In this document: piece by piece, positions 12,196-20,450 of the stretch
Layout of the letters: each line of letters begins with the position of its first letter
Position numbering within the stretch: position 1 is the first letter of the stretch
Origin: Cedecea davisae DSM 4568
Lineage (GTDB): Bacteria > Pseudomonadota > Gammaproteobacteria > Enterobacterales > Enterobacteriaceae
Reading direction: 5' to 3'
Length of the DNA stretch: 64,000 nucleotides
Assembly (NCBI RefSeq): GCF_000412335.2
Contig: NZ_KE161030.1
Location: 344,014 to 408,013, forward strand
Program-made: the position numbers and the translations under genes
The notes under the pieces: model-generated
What the model saw: only the letters and a program-made list of their open reading frames with translations
Databases searched by the model: none
Told to the model about the DNA's origin: nothing

Positions 12196-12514
12196 ATTGC
12201 CAGCTGGTTCAGTAAATCAGGCGAAAGCGTGGCGCTTCGATATCCCGGCAGCATCTGGCTCATGCATGCAATCTTCATCTTCTCCTTATTACAGCCGCCA
12301 CGGCTAGTTATTTAACTTATGATGGAATGAATATCTGTTATTTCCAGTGCGGTGAATTTCTTTATGTATATTTAATTTTTTAATTAAAAAAACATGAATG
12401 ATGCGATATTGACGAAGCTATGTACCTCTGATGTACTACGACGGTATTTTATTCAGTTCGTTGGTGATTGATTCACCTGAAGACAATAAGCTGAACTTAA
12501 CTCTGGAAATAAGC
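12196..12514. other. Intergenic region upstream of the cupin gene
   Basis: About 320 bases with no convincing gene. The first half is of mixed composition, the second half (12300-12430) is very AT-rich and likely holds the cupin promoter. I could not assign -35/-10 boxes or an operator with confidence. Confidence 0.4.
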
Positions 12515-12964
12515 ATGAAAAAAATAACACGGCTTCTGCTGGCGACCGCCGGTTTGCTTTTTGCTATGGCGGGACAGGCTGAATCAGTAAAAAGTGTAAA
12601 TGCTGAACACCGTATTCCGGCAGTGAAGTTAATTAATACGGCAGATAATCACTCCGCCTTTGTTAAGGGCTCCATTCCCTCTCTGGCAAAGCTCTCCTCC
12701 GAGGATCTCTATTTCAGCAACACCTTTGAAGAGTGGCAAAAAGGCGTTCATCCGGCACCGAAAAAACAGTATGTGGTGACCCTGAAGGGCAAGCTGAAGT
12801 TTAAGGTCAGCGATGGCTCCACCTTCATTATCGAGCCTGGAACGGTACTACTTGCGGCGGACACAGCAGGAGAAGGCCACAGCTGGGATATTGTTGACGG
12901 TAAGGAGTGGGTGCGTGTCTACATCCCGGTAGGCGAAGACGACCACTTCATTGCCGATAAATAA
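12515..12964 (+). CDS. Exported small cupin-domain protein
   Basis: 149 residues from the ATG at 12515; upstream in-frame codons exist but the signal peptide (MKKITRLLLATAGLLFAMAGQAE) starts here. The mature part has a cupin-like core: YVVTLKGKLKFKVSDGSTFIIEPGTVLLAADTAGEGHSW fits the second-strand G-x-x-x-x-x-x-x-G and P-G elements of the fold, with a possible metal His in EGHSW. Comparable exported cupins of unknown role occur in proteobacteria. It lies alone between the bgl operon terminator and the chemoreceptor gene. No substrate can be named. Confidence 0.72.
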   Translation: MKKITRLLLATAGLLFAMAGQAESVKSVNAEHRIPAVKLINTADNHSAFVKGSIPSLAKLSSEDLYFSNTFEEWQKGVHPAPKKQYVVTLKGKLKFKVSDGSTFIIEPGTVLLAADTAGEGHSWDIVDGKEWVRVYIPVGEDDHFIADK

Positions 12965-13134
12965 TCATCAATGATTTTTTAATTTAATTAAAACCCCGTT
13001 AACCACAAAAAGGTGCGGGGCTGCTATCCCTAAATATAGTAGTTTTATTCCTTTCTGATTATATAAATTACGCCTGCGTTAGCCGTAATGTTTTTGTCAT
13101 TATTTTGCTGTTGTTAAAAATTCATAAATATCGC

Positions 13135-13161
13135 TAAAGAATTCATTTTCGTTGCCGATGT
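13135..13161 (+). promoter_or_regulatory. Sigma-28 (FliA) promoter of the chemoreceptor gene
   Basis: TAAAGAAT, an 11-nt spacer, then GCCGATGT: close to the FliA consensus TAAA(GTTT)-N11-GCCGATAA with the key TAAAG and GCCGAT bases exact. It lies about 105 nt upstream of the chemoreceptor ATG in a 301-base gap (12965-13265) that otherwise contains only AT-rich sequence. Placement before a chemotaxis gene supports the call. Confidence 0.78.
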
Positions 13162-13265
13162 TTTTTTTGATAATTTAAAAACTATAGTCGCAACCGTTGA
13201 TGTGATTTCTACCGATTACCTCCTCTTCTTGCCTGCGATATAACCATAAAAGCTCAGAGGGATTT

Positions 13266-14951
13266 ATGAACAAACTGAAAAATATGCGACTCAGCACCAT
13301 GCTGGGTGCCGGCTTTGCGCTGGTCATCGCCATTGGATTTTTTGTCGCATTATTTGCCAGAATGCAGTTGGTTTCAGTCGGAAATAATCTTAATTACGCC
13401 GCGAATGTTCGCCTGGTGAATTTACTGACTATCGTAAAAATTAAAGACAACATTACCGATAACGCCCACGATATTCGCGATATGGCGCTGTACACCACGC
13501 TGCCGCATACCGAAGAAGAGAGCCGGGAATACATCCAAAAAACCAACCTGGTGCTCGAAAAGCGCATCGCCGATAACAACGTCCTGTTACAGCAGCTGGA
13601 TAAGGCGCTGAAGCTCAAGCGTTCCCGCGAGCTGTTCGACAATCTGAATAACGTTCGCCCCGCCTATTCACAGGCGCTGCGCAAAGTGATGGGAGTGAGC
13701 GCTGCCGGGCAGTACGACGCTGCCCGTGCGCTGGTGATTAATGAAGTTATCGGCCCTCAGGCTCGGGTGCTGGATGCGCTTAGCGACATGATTTCCGATC
13801 ACTCCGGTTCTACGGTTAGTATGTCCCGTCATTATGTTGAAGAAGCTCATTATGCCGGTAACCTTTTGCTTATTATTACTATTATCAGTGCCCTGATTGG
13901 CGCGCTGATAGCCTGGGGAATTAGCCGCGCGGTTAAAGGGCAGCTTGGCGGTGAGCCAACTTATGCCGCTTTAGTGGCTAAACAAGTTTCTGAAGGGCAG
14001 CTCAATACTGGCGTCGAGCTGAAGGCTGGCGATACCCGCAGCCTGCTTGCCGCGATGGATGCGATGCGCACCCGCCTGCTGGGTGTTGTCCGCGAGGTAC
14101 GCGACAGCAGCCACTCCATTTCAATCGGTGCCAGTGAGATTGCTGCCGGCAGTACCGACCTGAGTCAGCGCACCGAGGAGCAGGCCGCCAGCCTGCAAGA
14201 AACCGCGGCCTCAATGGAGCAAATGAGCCAGACCATTCAGCAGAACGCCGAGACGGTTCGGGCGGCTACTCGCCTGGCAAACTCCGCCAGCGAGACCGCG
14301 ACCAAAAGCGGCAACGCGGTGAATAACCTTGTGTTGACCATGCAGGAAATTAGCAACAGCTCGCAGAAGATTGGCGACATTATTAGCGTTATCGACGGTA
14401 TTGCTTTCCAGACCAATATCCTGGCGCTGAATGCCGCGGTTGAAGCGGCCCGTGCCGGCGAGTCCGGGCGTGGCTTTGCGGTCGTAGCCGGAGAGGTTCG
14501 TTCCCTGGCACAGCGATCTGCTTCAGCGGCTAACGAAATTAAGGCACTGATTGAGGACAGCATGCGTACGGTGACAAAAGGATCGGATATGGTGAGTTCG
14601 GCGGGCGTTACGATCGATGACCTGGTTCAACAGTCTCACCGCGTTGCGGGCCTGATCTCCGAGATAGGCGTGACTACCGAAGAGCAGGGGCAGGGCATTA
14701 ATCAGATTAACGTGGCGATTACCCAGCTTGATCAGGTGACCCAGCAGAATGCCGCCCTGGTTGAGGAATCTGCCAGCGCCGCAGATAGCCTGAGCGACCA
14801 GGCCGCCAAATTAGTGCAGCTAATGAGCATCTTTAATACCGGGCAGTCACTTGCTGCCGCGAACGCTCGCCCGTCTCCTGCTGTACCAAAGGCTATCAAA
14901 CGCCAGCCCGCAGCGGTGGCAACCGGGTCTGAAAACTGGGAAAAGTTCTAA
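13266..14951 (+). CDS. Methyl-accepting chemotaxis protein
   Basis: 561 residues. Transmembrane segment 1 at about 12-32, a periplasmic four-helix-bundle ligand domain (about 33-195) of the Tar/Tsr type, transmembrane segment 2 at about 197-220, a HAMP-like linker, and the cytoplasmic signalling hairpin with the invariant tip [21 protein letters not shown]. Methylation-helix sequences such as [19 protein letters not shown] flank it. It ends with NWEKF, a variant of the NWETF pentapeptide that tethers CheR and CheB. It probably senses a small molecule or dipeptide-like ligand, identity unknown. A FliA promoter upstream places it in the flagellar/chemotaxis regulon. Confidence 0.92.
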   Translation: MNKLKNMRLSTMLGAGFALVIAIGFFVALFARMQLVSVGNNLNYAANVRLVNLLTIVKIKDNITDNAHDIRDMALYTTLPHTEEESREYIQKTNLVLEKRIADNNVLLQQLDKALKLKRSRELFDNLNNVRPAYSQALRKVMGVSAAGQYDAARALVINEVIGPQARVLDALSDMISDHSGSTVSMSRHYVEEAHYAGNLLLIITIISALIGALIAWGISRAVKGQLGGEPTYAALVAKQVSEGQLNTGVELKAGDTRSLLAAMDAMRTRLLGVVREVRDSSHSISIGASEIAAGSTDLSQRTEEQAASLQETAASMEQMSQTIQQNAETVRAATRLANSASETATKSGNAVNNLVLTMQEISNSSQKIGDIISVIDGIAFQTNILALNAAVEAARAGESGRGFAVVAGEVRSLAQRSASAANEIKALIEDSMRTVTKGSDMVSSAGVTIDDLVQQSHRVAGLISEIGVTTEEQGQGINQINVAITQLDQVTQQNAALVEESASAADSLSDQAAKLVQLMSIFNTGQSLAAANARPSPAVPKAIKRQPAAVATGSENWEKF

Positions 14952-14980
14952 AGGGTTACCGCTCGCTGATTTAAAAAGGA

Positions 14981-15010
14981 GGCTCGAGTTTTGCTCGAGT
15001 CTTTATTTTT
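14981..15010 (+). terminator. Terminator after the chemoreceptor gene
   Basis: Stem CTCGAG / CTCGAG (6 bp, extendable by flanking bases) with loop TTTTG, followed by TCTTTATTTTT. It separates the chemoreceptor from the P450 gene. Confidence 0.7.
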
Positions 15011-15098
15011 GTGTGAAATTTAATCAGTTTGTCGTTGACGTGAAACGGACGTCTGCTTAACTCAATGTGATATTCGTCACGTTATCGAGGGTTCTGGC

Positions 15099-16334
15099 AT
15101 GACTCAAACGCGTAACAAATTGCTCCGTTTTAACCCAGCCTCTCCCGACTTCCACGCTAATCTCTACGCAGTGTACAGCAATATGCGTGGCGAGCAGCCG
15201 CTGGTTCGCCTCGGCAGGACGTGGATACTTACGCGTTATCATGACATTGCTAACGTTTTAAAGAATCGATCTTTTATTAGCTCAGGCATTCCGGAACAAC
15301 TGCATAACGAACTGCGTCGTCTGGGTTTTGAGCTTTCTCCCGCCTTGCGCGCTTTTCTCTTCGGGATTGTACTTTTTGAGGATGGCGAACGACATGCCTC
15401 TCACCGTTTGGCGCTGCAGGCATTATTCAAGGGCGAAGCCTGGAATGAAGTGAGTGAGATGATTACCCGGCAGGCTCAAAAGCTGGCAACTCACGCCGCC
15501 GCTGGGCGGCATTTTGATGGCATCCGCGATTTTGCTGCACCGCTCTGGAGGCAGGTATTTACCCGTTGGCTTAATCTACCGCCGGAGCTGCAGGAGATTG
15601 TTGAGCGGGAAAATACCTCGATTCGTTTATTGCTCGATCCCAGCGCAATTGATGACGCTGGACTGAAACAGCTTATGCAGGCGATGAGCCAACTGGATAA
15701 AGGTTTTAATCAGCTGCTGGAGGCCCATTTAGCGGGTTATGACTCGTTGTTTTTCCGCTCGCTGGTGAAAGGCTATGATGGCGACCTGGCAACGTTGCAA
15801 CAGAGATTCAGTACGGACTGTATCACTATGCTGATAGGTGGCAGTGAAACCAGCGAGGCATTGACGGGAAACCTGCTATTGATGCTGGCGCAGCGCACTG
15901 AGCTACAGAAAGGGGTGCAAAGTGGCTCGCTACGAATGCGCGACATTGTGACCGAAACAATGCGCTTTGAATCTCCGCTGCAAATGGTGCGCCGCAAAGT
16001 TCAGTCTCCGACAGAGATCCACGGCAGGGAATTGCGACCGGGCGATAATTTACTGTTGTGCCTGGGCTCAGCTAACCGCGATGAGTCCGTTTTTGAAGAT
16101 GCTGCCAGTTTCAACCCCGGCAGGAAAAACGCTCAGCGTCAGCTTGGATTTGGCATCGGTATGCATCAGTGCATAGGCCAACTCCTGGCGCAGTTTCAGG
16201 CTGAGCAAATGGCCACGGCATTGTTTACTCAGGGCAGATTGGCGCAGTCGGGTGAGGCTAACTGGTCGCAGCGAAGTCTTATCCTTCGTTCTCTCGACGA
16301 GCTTCCCCTGCATTTTGTTAGCTTCAACGAATAG
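15099..16334 (+). CDS. Cytochrome P450
   Basis: 411 residues, the length of soluble bacterial class I P450s. I-helix oxygen-binding motif GGSETS (247-252), K-helix E286-T-M-R289, and the haem loop FGIGMHQCIG with axial ligand Cys358. An N-terminal HxxH-like pair (ERHASHR) fits the C-helix. There is no membrane anchor and no fused reductase, so it needs a ferredoxin and reductase from elsewhere; none is encoded nearby. P450 genes are uncommon in Enterobacteriaceae, so the gene is probably acquired. It may hydroxylate a small hydrophobic or specialised metabolite. Flanked by a terminator and yoaC, not in an obvious operon. Confidence 0.92.
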   Translation: MTQTRNKLLRFNPASPDFHANLYAVYSNMRGEQPLVRLGRTWILTRYHDIANVLKNRSFISSGIPEQLHNELRRLGFELSPALRAFLFGIVLFEDGERHASHRLALQALFKGEAWNEVSEMITRQAQKLATHAAAGRHFDGIRDFAAPLWRQVFTRWLNLPPELQEIVERENTSIRLLLDPSAIDDAGLKQLMQAMSQLDKGFNQLLEAHLAGYDSLFFRSLVKGYDGDLATLQQRFSTDCITMLIGGSETSEALTGNLLLMLAQRTELQKGVQSGSLRMRDIVTETMRFESPLQMVRRKVQSPTEIHGRELRPGDNLLLCLGSANRDESVFEDAASFNPGRKNAQRQLGFGIGMHQCIGQLLAQFQAEQMATALFTQGRLAQSGEANWSQRSLILRSLDELPLHFVSFNE

Positions 16335-16471
16335 GTCTGCACACCACCTCAAGGGATTTACACTGCTCTCAAACGTGACTGACCCTGAAAAAATGAATCA
16401 GGATTAGTGATATCTTTAATCTTGCGAACTATAGTCTTATTGATTAAGTGGTTAATTTTAAGGATAAAAAT

Positions 16472-16771
16472 ATGCCAGAGGTAATTGATAAAGCATTAGA
16501 CTTCATTGGTGGTATGAATACATCCGCATCTGCACCACATCCGATGGACGAAAGCACAGCGAAGGAAATGCTCAAGTATTTGAAGCAGTTAGGAGTGCCG
16601 GCCAGCGCAGCTGAAATTACAGCGCGAGGCACTCAGGAAGGCTGGAACGCCGAGTTCACGAAAAAACTGGCCAGTTGGGCCGATAAAATTGAGGCTGGCG
16701 ATCGTGTTATCGCCAAACACCCGGAATACTTTTCTTCTTATATGAAAGAAGAACTCCGCGCGCTGGTATGA
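16472..16771 (+). CDS. yoaC: YoaC-like small protein (DUF1889)
   Basis: 99 residues from ATG 16472 with AAGGA eight bases upstream; a GTG 24 nt earlier is less likely. The sequence MPEVIDKALDFIGGMNTSAS, ESTAKEMLKYLKQLGVPASA and EYFSSYMKEELRALV follows my memory of E. coli YoaC, an all-helical protein of unknown function and the same length. The gene stands alone between the P450 gene and a bidirectional terminator. The symbol rests on recalled similarity only. Confidence 0.68.
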   Translation: MPEVIDKALDFIGGMNTSASAPHPMDESTAKEMLKYLKQLGVPASAAEITARGTQEGWNAEFTKKLASWADKIEAGDRVIAKHPEYFSSYMKEELRALV

Positions 16772-16798
16772 GTTAAGTATCAGCTCTCCTGAAAAACT

Positions 16799-16828
16799 AA
16801 GGGCCGACGATAGCGTCAGCCCTTTTTG
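16799..16828. terminator. Bidirectional terminator between yoaC and the MFS gene
   Basis: Hairpin GGGC-C-GACG / CGTC-A-GCCC with loop ATAG, followed by TTTTTG on the + strand and by TTAGTTTTTC on the - strand. It serves the two convergent units. Confidence 0.82.
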
Positions 16829-16871
16829 TTTGTTGCTCCTGAAGGCATAATTCCGGGCTCGCCTCAGTCCA

Positions 16872-18257
16872 TCAGCGATGCAGGCGCAGCATACTGGCAA
16901 GAGACGATATTGCCGCTATGGCGCAGGCCATCCCAAACACATATACGGCAAATTGAACGCCCGCGTCCCCCGTTAAGCCATTCAACAACGCAATGATCAT
17001 CGCAACCAGCGCGGCACCAATAGATTGCCCTGCCGTTCTGGCCGTTGACAGTACTCCGGAGGCCGTTACCGTCCGATTTGCTGTGACATTTAAAAACATT
17101 TCTTTATTGTTTGGCGGCAGGAAGAGACCATAGCCAATCCCGCAAACCGCCACGCGCCACAGAAAATCATTCACCGTCGCGGCATCCGGCAATAGCGTCA
17201 GTGAGCCCAGGCCGAGGCTAAATATCACCACGCCAACGGTGGATATCTGGGTCGGATTGAAACGGTTCGACAACTTCCCTGCAAGCGGCGCGCAGAACGC
17301 CACAGCTAGCGGCCATGGGGTAAAGATGAATGCTGATTCCAGCACAGAGTAGTGATAAGTATGCTGTAGCACAAAGGGTAACCCCACCAGCGCCATCCCC
17401 TGTGCAACGAACATAGAGACAGAAGAGAGCACCGCGAAGGTATATTGCCTGGAACGAAATATATCCAGCGGCAACAGAGGGTTATTCGAACTCATCTGGG
17501 CTTTTATAAAGACGGCGAAGAGCACCACAGACGCAACGCCGCAAAATAGTAGAGTACGACTTTCCCAGCGCCCGATTTGATCGACGGCAATAACCATCAG
17601 ACCTAATGCAGCAGCGGAACAAATCGCCCCTCCCCAGTCGAATCCCTTCTCTTTTTCGGTATCCATACCCAATGAGATCAGCGAAAAGACAATGGCCAGC
17701 CCTCCCAGCGGAATGTTGATATAAAACAGCCAGGGCCAGGACAGGTAAGAAATTATCAGGCCGCCCAGCGCAGGGCCTATGGCCGTGCCTACCGCAAATG
17801 CCAGCGCATTCAGTCCAAATATCGTCCCCAGCGCGGCGGGGGGAAAGATAACCCGGTAAAGCCCCAGCCCAACGCTTATCATGACCGCATAGCTCACCCC
17901 CTGAAGTACCCTCATGAAAACCAGTACGCCAAAGGTCGGAGAGAGGCTACAGCCCAGAGAAGACAGCGTAAACAGCACCATCCCTATCGTGTAAAAGCGC
18001 CGCTCCCCTATCCTGGTGCCGAGCGAAGCACAAATCAGCATTGTTGCTGCGCTCGCCACCTGATAGCCGTTGGTCACCCAGATACTGGAGGCCGAATCTA
18101 CCTGTAATGCATTAGCAATGGAGGGTAAGGCGATATTGACAATAGAGCTGTCCAGCGCTGCCATCAAAACGCCTATCAAGATGGCCGCCGCTGCCAGATA
18201 GCGCCTCGGCGTTTCAAAGCCTTGTTCTAAGGTGTGACTACTGCTTACCAACGACAT
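16872..18257 (-). CDS. MFS transporter, DHA2 (EmrB/QacA-like) family
   Basis: 461 residues, hydrophobic, with the DHA2 hallmark LDSSIVNIALPSIANAL in the first helix (motif D1), WVTNGYQVASAATM in the next, and GTRIGERRFY in the loop between helices 2 and 3. Helix 5 carries the antiporter motif-C-like GTAIGPALGG. It is a proton-driven exporter family acting on drugs or metabolites. It is the last gene of the PrpD/GAPDH-like/kinase-like operon, 27 nt after the kinase-like gene, so it most likely exports the product of that pathway or protects against it. Uptake cannot be excluded. Confidence 0.9.
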   Translation of the reverse strand: MSLVSSSHTLEQGFETPRRYLAAAAILIGVLMAALDSSIVNIALPSIANALQVDSASSIWVTNGYQVASAATMLICASLGTRIGERRFYTIGMVLFTLSSLGCSLSPTFGVLVFMRVLQGVSYAVMISVGLGLYRVIFPPAALGTIFGLNALAFAVGTAIGPALGGLIISYLSWPWLFYINIPLGGLAIVFSLISLGMDTEKEKGFDWGGAICSAAALGLMVIAVDQIGRWESRTLLFCGVASVVLFAVFIKAQMSSNNPLLPLDIFRSRQYTFAVLSSVSMFVAQGMALVGLPFVLQHTYHYSVLESAFIFTPWPLAVAFCAPLAGKLSNRFNPTQISTVGVVIFSLGLGSLTLLPDAATVNDFLWRVAVCGIGYGLFLPPNNKEMFLNVTANRTVTASGVLSTARTAGQSIGAALVAMIIALLNGLTGDAGVQFAVYVFGMACAIAAISSLASMLRLHR

Positions 18258-18284
18258 ATCCTCAGGTCCTTTATTGGGATGAAA

Positions 18285-19265
18285 TTATGCGCAAAGACTT
18301 TCGCTCTCAACGCCCGCGCCTTCGAGATAAGCCAGCATGCCCAGCATCAGCACCTCTTCAGGCCGTGCTATCACAGGAGAACGCGGTGCTTTCCAGTCCT
18401 GTTTGCTCCCGTTGATACGAATACTTCTCAGGAAACAGTAGGTTGTGAGAACATAAAATCGATTACGCATATCTTCGCCCATCAGCGGCAGCAGGCCGGA
18501 AATGCCTCCTATTTCCGGGATTTCATTCAGGATATTGCCGTAGTCTTGTTTCGCCAGAACGAACATAAGCGCGTCTGACATCGGTACGATTTTTACCGAG
18601 TCTTCAACTTCGGCTGCCAGTTCATGCCAAAACGAAAAGGCAAACCGGGAGAATCCAAAAAGCGGATCGAGGCCTCGTACAGAAAAATCGGGATCAATGA
18701 AGCTGGTCTGGGATCGCTCCTCGTTATAGAGCACGTTGCCAAAATGGAAATTGAAGTGAGCTTTTTCCACCGAACGGAATTTCTCGCTACGGGCCATTTC
18801 CATTGATTTTTCAAAGACCTCCATGGCCGTGATGCCGAAGCGAGCGCCGTTAAGCAAAACCGGTTTATCAAACAGTTCGTGGGCAAAACGCGTGCCTTCC
18901 CATTCCTCCAGTAATCTGGCCGGCATATCGTTCGCCAGCGGACACTGGCTGCTTATCTCCAGGCTGACTGCTTTTTGGATGTTTTCCAGCGCATGCAGGA
19001 TAATTTCTCTTCTCTCACCCAGAGACCGCCGTTCATCAAACACAATGCTGGAGAGCGGAAGGGCGTTTTTCTTTTCAAGAACGTAGAACTGCCGACCGGC
19101 GGCCAGGCCATCGTGCAGAACCGGAACCATCAGCTCCGGGTAGATTTCGTGTAAGGTGCGTATCTGCTCGACCTCAGCCTTCAGCTTTGCATTAAACGCT
19201 GCCGAAGTGGCCGTCTTCACGACAAAGCCAGAACTCAAAAAATCAACGGTATGTGAATGGGTCAT
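18285..19265 (-). CDS. Aminoglycoside-phosphotransferase/kinase-fold protein with altered catalytic loop
   Basis: 326 residues. The N-lobe has VVKTATSAAF with a candidate ATP-site Lys17 and helix-C Glu31. The catalytic loop reads AHFNFHFGNVL (170-180) where APH/choline-kinase-like enzymes have H-G-D-x-H-x-x-N: His170, His174 and Asn177 align, but the catalytic Asp is Asn172. The metal-binding segment SFIDPDFSVRGLDPLFGFSRF (Asp191, Asp193) is kept. The start overlaps the end of the GAPDH-like gene by four bases (ATGA), showing coupled translation. It is either a kinase using a changed catalytic residue or a pseudokinase. Its substrate should belong to the same operon pathway. Confidence 0.7.
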   Translation of the reverse strand: MTHSHTVDFLSSGFVVKTATSAAFNAKLKAEVEQIRTLHEIYPELMVPVLHDGLAAGRQFYVLEKKNALPLSSIVFDERRSLGERREIILHALENIQKAVSLEISSQCPLANDMPARLLEEWEGTRFAHELFDKPVLLNGARFGITAMEVFEKSMEMARSEKFRSVEKAHFNFHFGNVLYNEERSQTSFIDPDFSVRGLDPLFGFSRFAFSFWHELAAEVEDSVKIVPMSDALMFVLAKQDYGNILNEIPEIGGISGLLPLMGEDMRNRFYVLTTYCFLRSIRINGSKQDWKAPRSPVIARPEEVLMLGMLAYLEGAGVESESLCA

Positions 19266-20404
19266 TTTTCAATCCCCGGGAAAGTGGCAACGGGCTGTCC
19301 CAGCGCGATATTGCGCGCTACGGAACGGACAACAGCGGTGTAACCCACCGTATTATTAACAAACGACTGGATGATAACTTCGCTGAGATTCTGGTTTGCC
19401 AGATACGCCGGGCGAAGGATCAACAAATGGTTAGTGTCCGAGAGAATGGTTGAGCATCGCTGTTCGTAAGCATAAGCACGCCCGCCTAACGGCGTCCGTG
19501 AGGCCTGGACAATATAAGGATGTGCTTTGTTCACCCGCTCAATTGCCGCCTCAATAAGATTGGTGCTTAACGCACCATTATCTTTAACGATAAAGCGATT
19601 TATCTGATAACCCGGGGCATGAACCGGTGCACGTAACGATACGGTATTCACCAGTGATGCCCAGGGCATTACTTTTTTCTGGCTCATGGCAATTTGGGAA
19701 AAGCTGGGACGGAGATTGTCGCGGGCGTCCTGCATTCGCCCTTCAAACGAGCGTGTGCCCAGCACGCCGTTGGGGGTGTCGGGATGCACAATATCGGTTT
19801 CAACCGCCACAATATGTGAAGCGTTACAATTAATAGCGCTCAGCGCGTCGCTTAAGACTCGCAATGAAGCATGCATACCATTCGTCTGGCAGGAGCCCAG
19901 GCAGAACATGCCAGAGTTAACGACCTGGCGCTGTATCGTACTGATATCGCCTTCAGTCAGGCTGCCCAGACAGCCGTAAATAGCAGGCAGGCTATCGGCC
20001 TCCGCAACGCCCAGGACTACGTCTGCCAGCTCTAACATATTGCGTGCTACAGGGCTGTTGAGATCCATATCCTGCTTGCTGGTCGCTATAAAACCAATAT
20101 CGAATCGTCCCTCGACTGGTGGGCACTCTTTGGCTAAATCGCCAAAGAAAAAGCCAATTTCACGACCATTAATTTGCAGGGCGTTGCTGCTGATAATGTT
20201 GATCCGGGATTGTATGCCGGGCTGAGCCATCGCCAGACGTGCAACAATGCCGTCTATTGGGCGGAGTTCAGGATAGTGTTTATCTACAGCAGGGGGATTC
20301 GTCACGACCATCTGGATCGCGAAACCATCCTGCTGCGGATCATTCTGAATCAACAGGTTTGCGCCAATCTCTGCACCACAGCCTACCAGTATTGCCTTTT
20401 TCAT
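19262..20404 (-). CDS. Glyceraldehyde-3-phosphate-dehydrogenase-like protein
   Basis: 380 residues. An N-terminal Rossmann start (AILVGCGAEIGANLL) and a central LGSCQTNGMHASLRVL that mirrors the SNASCTTN active-site helix of GAPDH, with candidate nucleophile Cys172. The segment RDNLRPSFSQIAM, VSLRAPVHAPGYQINRF resembles the R-x-x-x-x-x-I-I-P and AFRVPTPN region of the GAPDH catalytic domain. The His that activates the Cys is not clearly in place. GAPDH-fold relatives (Asd, ArgC) reduce acyl-phosphates to aldehydes, so this may do the same or oxidise an aldehyde. It is second in the operon, coupled to the kinase-like gene. It is not the glycolytic enzyme. Confidence 0.65.
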   Translation of the reverse strand: MKKAILVGCGAEIGANLLIQNDPQQDGFAIQMVVTNPPAVDKHYPELRPIDGIVARLAMAQPGIQSRINIISSNALQINGREIGFFFGDLAKECPPVEGRFDIGFIATSKQDMDLNSPVARNMLELADVVLGVAEADSLPAIYGCLGSLTEGDISTIQRQVVNSGMFCLGSCQTNGMHASLRVLSDALSAINCNASHIVAVETDIVHPDTPNGVLGTRSFEGRMQDARDNLRPSFSQIAMSQKKVMPWASLVNTVSLRAPVHAPGYQINRFIVKDNGALSTNLIEAAIERVNKAHPYIVQASRTPLGGRAYAYEQRCSTILSDTNHLLILRPAYLANQNLSEVIIQSFVNNTVGYTAVVRSVARNIALGQPVATFPGIEK

Positions 20405-20450
20405 TTTAATTACCTCTAATGATATGAATTATTTAAATTTTTTATAATTC

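Noticed and set aside
19262-20404. Glycolytic GAPDH
   Set aside because: Length, N-terminal loop and the lack of a placed catalytic His do not match; only the Cys-helix pattern and part of the catalytic domain are similar.
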